Below are positions 6,444-8,828 of a stretch of DNA of 8,828 nt, one piece after another. Below the pieces are notes generated by a model, which was given only the letters and a program-made list of their open reading frames with translations, was not told the origin of the DNA and searched no databases. The stretch comes from Legionellaceae bacterium. GTDB lineage: Bacteria; Pseudomonadota; Gammaproteobacteria; Legionellales; Legionellaceae. The position numbers and the translations under genes are program-made. Numbering within the stretch: the first letter of the stretch is position 1; the number at the start of each line of letters is the position of its first letter. Location of the stretch: assembly GCA_030696465.1 (NCBI GenBank), contig JAUYSE010000039.1, positions 1 through 8,828 on the forward strand, given 5' to 3'.

Positions 6444-7181
6444 ATGATAAAAAATACTTATATTATTACTGGTGCGGGAAAGGGTTGCGGTCGTTTTTTT
6501 GCAAAAACTGTTGCCGAATTAGGTGGAAATATGGCCCTTATTTCCAGAACAGCATCTGATCTAGATAAGTTGAAAGATGAACTTTTACTGATTAATCCCC
6601 AAATTAAAATTTCAACCCACACAGTAGATCTTTCGGATCCAGTTAAAACTAAAAATATTTTTGACACTATTAGTGTAATTCATGGGAAATCAATCAAATC
6701 TGTGATTTGCTTTGCCGGTTTATGGATAAAAAGTAAATCAATCGAACTACTTGAGCCATCAGATTTTATGGAAGGATTACAATCAAATTTTTTTTGTACT
6801 TTTAACACAATTAAAGAATCAATTAGAATTTGTGATCAAGAACTACAAGGGCTATCTATTATTACTATCGGAGGTACATCTGGAATATGGATGAATCCTG
6901 ATGCGCCCGTTATGTCTATTGCTAAAGGTGCTGTTAGTAATTATTCTCGTGTTATTGCAAAACAGCTACTTCCTAAAGAAGTTCACGTTGCTCATATAGT
7001 AATTGATGGCCCCATTCTCAATGAACGAGGCAAAATTCTTAATCCTAATTTATTAGAAAAAGATTTTATAAAACTTGAGTCGGTTGCTCGTGAAATACAT
7101 CATGTAATAAATCAGACTCAGGATGCTTGGACTTTTGAATGGGATATTAGGCCGTATACTCGAAAGACAAACCTAATATAA
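6444..7181 (+). CDS. Short-chain dehydrogenase/reductase (SDR) lacking the catalytic tyrosine
   Basis: The 245-residue protein is a classical-size SDR with a Rossmann fold. TGAGKGCGR (9-17) is the nucleotide-binding glycine motif, Asp62 follows the third strand, FAG (90-92) replaces the usual NNAG, and Asn115 is kept. The catalytic YxxxK should read at 157-161, but the sequence is MSIAK: the lysine is kept and the tyrosine is methionine. HVAHIVIDGPI (181-191) resembles an SDR subgroup in which the tyrosine is often replaced, so this is probably a family trait, not a recent mutation. Normal oxidoreductase activity is doubtful. AAGGAAG lies 7 bases before the ATG. The gene is very AT-rich compared with the thioesterase gene before it. 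Confidence 0.85.
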   Translation: MIKNTYIITGAGKGCGRFFAKTVAELGGNMALISRTASDLDKLKDELLLINPQIKISTHTVDLSDPVKTKNIFDTISVIHGKSIKSVICFAGLWIKSKSIELLEPSDFMEGLQSNFFCTFNTIKESIRICDQELQGLSIITIGGTSGIWMNPDAPVMSIAKGAVSNYSRVIAKQLLPKEVHVAHIVIDGPILNERGKILNPNLLEKDFIKLESVAREIHHVINQTQDAWTFEWDIRPYTRKTNLI

Positions 7182-7220
7182 TTTTCACAATTAACGTTAC
7201 ACAAAGAAAAATTTGGAATA

Positions 7221-7249
7221 TTGAAAATGAAAAATTATGTCGTTATAAC
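7221..7249 (+). promoter_or_regulatory. Sigma-70-type promoter downstream of the SDR gene
   Basis: TTGAAA (7221-7226) and TATAAC (7244-7249) are 17 bases apart, each matching five of six consensus bases. Transcription would start near 7256 and pass through hairpin copy C before reaching the ORF at 7518, giving a long leader of about 260 bases. Confidence 0.45.
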
Positions 7250-7313
7250 TATCGATATGAGACAGATATAGACTCTGAATTACTTTCACCAATATTGATC
7301 GATAAATGCCCAA

Positions 7314-7342
7314 AAACTTCGGGGGTTAGCGTCTAGACCCCC
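7314..7342 (+). repeat. Intergenic hairpin repeat, copy C (best-folding copy)
   Basis: GGGGGTTAG (7321-7329) pairs with CTAGACCCCC (7333-7342) around the loop CGT, with one unpaired G at 7336. That makes nine pairs with a single bulged base. There is no run of T after the stem, so a rho-independent terminator is unlikely. It shares its first eight bases and core with copies A and B. Unlike them it is not next to a start codon; the nearest plus-strand ATG is about 170 bases on. Confidence 0.6.
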
Positions 7343-7349
7343 AATTTCA

Positions 7350-7380
7350 GCAATATTTTGATTGCAATGAAAAGTATTGC
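7350..7380. repeat. Imperfect inverted repeat
   Basis: GCAATA (7350-7355) and TATTGC (7375-7380) are perfect inverse complements, and TTTT/AAAA inside them extends the stem with a small bulge. It starts 8 bases after hairpin copy C. Its function is unknown. Confidence 0.35.
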
Positions 7381-7453
7381 CAATGCAGTCATTTGTGTGT
7401 CATAGTTGAGCGGAACGTGGTTTTTTTGCCTTAAAGAACTCGGCTGATTCGCA

Positions 7454-7484
7454 AGAGACTCTTAATTTAAGAGAACGGGTCTCT
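7454..7484. repeat. Nested inverted repeats before the unknown ORF
   Basis: AGAGAC (7454-7459) and GTCTCT (7479-7484) are perfect inverse complements. Inside them CTCTTAA/TTAAGAG (7459-7473) forms a 7-base palindrome around a single T. The two stems compete for the base at 7459. It lies about 30 bases before the start of the next ORF and could be an operator or mRNA leader structure. Confidence 0.35.
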
Positions 7485-7517
7485 CAGCAAGAATATAAGG
7501 GCCAGGGGTCATGCTGA

Positions 7518-7961
7518 ATGAAGATAATGAAGATAACGAAACAAATTCCTTATACAGAGGCTAATCATACGATAAAGTATTCTGCTGCAGTATATAAGGC
7601 AAGTAAGCTTCATAAAATGGGAACTTTTTTAAAGGGGATTGCATCGGTCTCGTCTGGATTTGAAGAACTCCATAAGGGTGAATCTACAGCAATAGCGTCG
7701 GCGCATGCCATTATTGATTTTGCTTTATTGATATCACCTGCCCGATATGGTTATCTTGCTGCTGTTGGCTTTGAATGTGCAGGAGCGATTTCAGCAAGAC
7801 TTATCTTGCTTGTGCTTTTGCTAATCAAGCTTGCCGACAAGGATATGGTGCACGCTACATTAGGCTGCCAAAACTCTTTCAAGCTATCACAATTGCTAAG
7901 GCGGATGGGAGTTATATCAAGCTTATGGAGTATGTCGCAAAGCTTCATTTACTTGTTTTAG
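7518..7961 (+). CDS. Unknown truncated ORF, its 3' part only out-of-frame IstB DNA
   Basis: I do not recognise this 147-residue frame. Residues 1-85 look like real protein: a basic N-terminus followed by an alanine- and glycine-rich stretch (about 47-85, with AIIDFALLI and GYLAAVG) that may touch membranes. From about 7775 the same DNA codes in another frame for IstB, so the C-terminal third is almost certainly read-through of inserted DNA and has no meaning of its own. AGGGG lies 4 bases before another ATG at 7511, in a different frame, which opens only 17 codons. The ATG at 7518 is therefore poorly placed, and a frameshift near the start is possible. I would treat it as the 5' remnant of an unknown gene. 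Confidence 0.3.
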   Translation: MKIMKITKQIPYTEANHTIKYSAAVYKASKLHKMGTFLKGIASVSSGFEELHKGESTAIASAHAIIDFALLISPARYGYLAAVGFECAGAISARLILLVLLLIKLADKDMVHATLGCQNSFKLSQLLRRMGVISSLWSMSQSFIYLF

Positions 7962-8218
7962 ATGACAGGGGTATTGCTCCGATGAATGACGCTAATAGAC
8001 GAGATTTACTAGAAATTATTGATGATCGGTATCACCAGTCATCAACACTGATTACAAGTCAGCTGCCCGTGAAAGCTGGGCATGACAGTATCGGTGATGC
8101 AACCTTGGGAGATGCTATTTTAGATCGCTTGGTACACAATGCTCATCGCATTGAAGTACCAGGACCCTCAATGAGAGAAATAATAACCAAAAAAACACAC
8201 AAAAAGGATTTTTTATAA
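7775..8218 (+). pseudogene. istB: IstB-like helper ATPase of IS21 family, 5'-truncated and decayed
   Basis: The 147 codons match the C-terminal two thirds of IstB, the AAA+ ATPase that helps the IS21 transposase choose targets. TYLACAFANQACRQGY follows the nucleotide-binding loop. Walker B is LLVLDD (59-64), sensor 1 is STLITSQLP (90-98), and DAILDRLVHNAHRIE (113-127) is the conserved arginine-bearing end. The Walker A loop reads CRSDFSKT, so its glycines are lost. LDDRG and VKAGH stand where LDDWG and VKAWH are usual. About 100 N-terminal residues that bind DNA are absent; upstream codons in this frame hit a TGA at 7772. The frame stayed open although function is lost, so decay is fairly recent or the frame is neutral. 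Confidence 0.8.
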
Positions 8219-8248
8219 TATAATACAAATATGCGTCGCTTCGCTCCG

Positions 8249-8320
8249 AGTGATCCACATCGTTCGGAATCAGTGATCCACTTCCTTCAGAATGACTGAT
8301 CCACTTCGTCGGAATACGCA
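8249..8320 (+). repeat. Three 23-base direct repeats forming the IS21-type right end
   Basis: Copies start at 8249, 8272 and 8295, a period of exactly 23 bases. The shared core is TGATCCACWTCSTTCRGAAT; the third copy is slightly shortened (CGTCGGAAT) and runs into ACGCA. A partial, worn copy (CGCTTCGCTCCG) may precede them at about 8237. In IS21-family elements such repeats are transposase binding sites next to the terminus. Confidence 0.7.
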
Positions 8321-8495
8321 ACCGAAAGGTATGTCTGAGTCAGCGATGGAAAAAGCAGCGATTGCAGAAGCACTATATAAAAATGGAACGATCCCAGTTA
8401 AAAAAATTGCTGAACAGCTTGATATATCTAAAACTACATTATATTTGTACCTAAGGTATAGAAATGTTGAAATAGGCGTAAAAAATGAAATTTAA
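8321..8495 (+). pseudogene. C-terminal helix-turn-helix remnant of a serine resolvase/invertase
   Basis: The frame reads PKGMSESAMEKAAIAEALYK, then a helix-turn-helix KKIAEQLDISKTTLYLYLR, then NVEIG and a stop. This is the DNA-binding tail of small serine recombinases, where GRPKG normally begins the linker; here the G-R part is replaced by the IS21 end, which reads T-Q. The catalytic N-terminal domain is not in the window. An apparent ATG at 8292 lies inside the IS repeat and is not the native start. The remnant overlaps the following GNAT gene by 11 bases. Confidence 0.65.
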
Positions 8496-8828
8496 TATCC
8501 GAATTGTTAAAAAAGAAGATAAAAGTGCACTCTTAGAATTAGTAAAAAAACTTGCCGAATATGAAAGAAAAAAACCTGAAGAAGTACAACTGACTTTAGA
8601 TAAAATAAAACTTCATGGATTTGGGAAAGAAAAATATTTTGATGTATTAATAGCAGAATATAATGAAACATCAATAGGTTATGCACTATATTTCTTTTCC
8701 TATTCGGCGTCATCTGGGGCACCTATTCTTTATATCGAGGATCTGTTCGTAGAAAATGAATATCGTCATCAGGGTCTTGGAAAAGCACTATTATCTAGTC
8801 TTGCAAAAATAGCCATTCAGAAAGAATG
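8485..8828 (+). CDS. GNAT acetyltransferase, diamine/spermidine N-acetyltransferase type, 3' end outside window
   Basis: From the ATG at 8485, 114 codons are open to the right edge. The sequence follows the SSAT-like GNAT pattern: FNIRIVKKEDKSALLELVKK start, LAEYE at 23-27, IGYALYFFSYS at about 64-74, YIEDLFVE at 83-90 and the acetyl-CoA loop RHQGLGKALL at 94-103. Enzymes of this type acetylate polyamines, thialysine or related amines, and some acetylate amino-group toxins. The ATG is inside the last codons of the resolvase remnant, in another frame; AGGCG about 10 bases upstream could serve as a weak ribosome site. It is very AT-rich and lysine-rich. No promoter is obvious between the IS end and the start, so the IS or the old recombinase promoter may drive it. 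Confidence 0.8.
   Translation, partial: MKFNIRIVKKEDKSALLELVKKLAEYERKKPEEVQLTLDKIKLHGFGKEKYFDVLIAEYNETSIGYALYFFSYSASSGAPILYIEDLFVENEYRHQGLGKALLSSLAKIAIQKE

Larger units (their letters stand above)
7182..7517. other. 336-base gap without a convincing gene
   Basis: The gap holds a promoter-like pair (7221-7249), hairpin repeat copy C (7314-7342) and two further inverted repeats (7350-7380 and 7454-7484). One frame is open from about 7150 to the TAG at 7333 but has no ATG and no recognisable motif, so I do not call it a gene. The gap may be the leftover 5' region of a gene that was replaced by the IS21 remnant. Confidence 0.6.
7775..8320 (+). mobile_element. IS21-family element, right-hand remnant
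   Basis: The remnant consists of a degraded istB, a short AT-rich spacer, and three 23-base repeats ending in ACGCA at 8320. Multiple internal repeats next to a terminus of the TG...CA type are a known trait of IS21-family elements. The larger transposase gene istA and the left end are missing, so the element cannot move by itself. Directly after 8320 the sequence continues as the tail of a resolvase gene, which places the right boundary there. Confidence 0.65.

Noticed and set aside
7150..7333. Open frame of about 61 codons after the SDR gene
   Set aside because: It has no ATG, no ribosome site and no familiar motif, and it runs through the hairpin repeat.
5726..7342. Integron attC sites
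   Set aside because: GTTAGCG resembles an attC core box, but the fourth to sixth bases do not fit GTTRRRY and no matching inverse box lies about 60 bases away. No integron integrase is in the window.
7321..7342. Rho-independent terminator
   Set aside because: The stem is strong, but it is followed by AATTTC, not a run of T, and copies A and B sit just before start codons.
8507..8722. Minus-strand ORF of 71 codons rich in Leu and Phe
   Set aside because: It is the reverse of the AT- and lysine-rich GNAT gene, whose motifs are clear.

Overview
The window looks like an accessory, repeatedly invaded region of an AT-rich proteobacterial chromosome or large plasmid. A gammaproteobacterium, perhaps Legionella-like, is my best guess from protein style and low GC; I cannot prove it without a search. 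No rRNA, tRNA, CRISPR array or replication origin is visible. Gene composition is mosaic: the thioesterase gene is clearly richer in GC than the SDR gene beside it.

Left part (1-1789, minus strand): a tight three-gene operon, read right to left, encodes an APH(6)-type aminoglycoside/hydroxyurea phosphotransferase, a RimJ/RimL-type GNAT acetyltransferase and a VOC (glyoxalase/bleomycin-resistance fold) protein that runs off the left edge. The genes are 13 and 0 bases apart, so they are probably co-transcribed and translationally coupled. A roughly 60-base divergent promoter region separates this operon from an aldo/keto reductase gene on the plus strand.

Middle part (1850-5725): the aldo/keto reductase is followed after 6 bases by the N-terminal domain of an enterochelin-esterase-like protein. 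That gene is cut off at about 3256 by a decayed block of transposase fragments on the minus strand. The block is a Tn3-family TnpA remnant (frameshifted and internally deleted) joined in frame to the first 48 codons of an unrelated IS transposase that still has a good promoter. Next come two intact plus-strand genes, a PNPOx-like flavin-fold protein and a complete DUF1016/YhcG PD-(D/E)XK nuclease.

Right-middle part (5726-7517): a PaaI-type hotdog thioesterase and a short-chain dehydrogenase that lacks the catalytic tyrosine stand alone. A related 28-base hairpin-forming repeat lies just upstream of each, and a third copy lies in the 336-base gap after the SDR gene. The arrangement resembles gene cassettes but lacks the paired boxes of integron attC sites.

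Right part (7518-8828): an unknown truncated ORF runs into a fossil IstB (IS21-family helper ATPase) with a ruined Walker A motif. It is followed by three 23-base direct repeats and a TG/CA-type IS21 end at 8320. This element sits inside a resolvase/invertase gene, of which only the C-terminal helix-turn-helix end survives. The window ends in the 5' part of a GNAT of the diamine/spermidine acetyltransferase type. I found no clear new multi-gene system; the three-copy hairpin repeat is the feature I could least explain.
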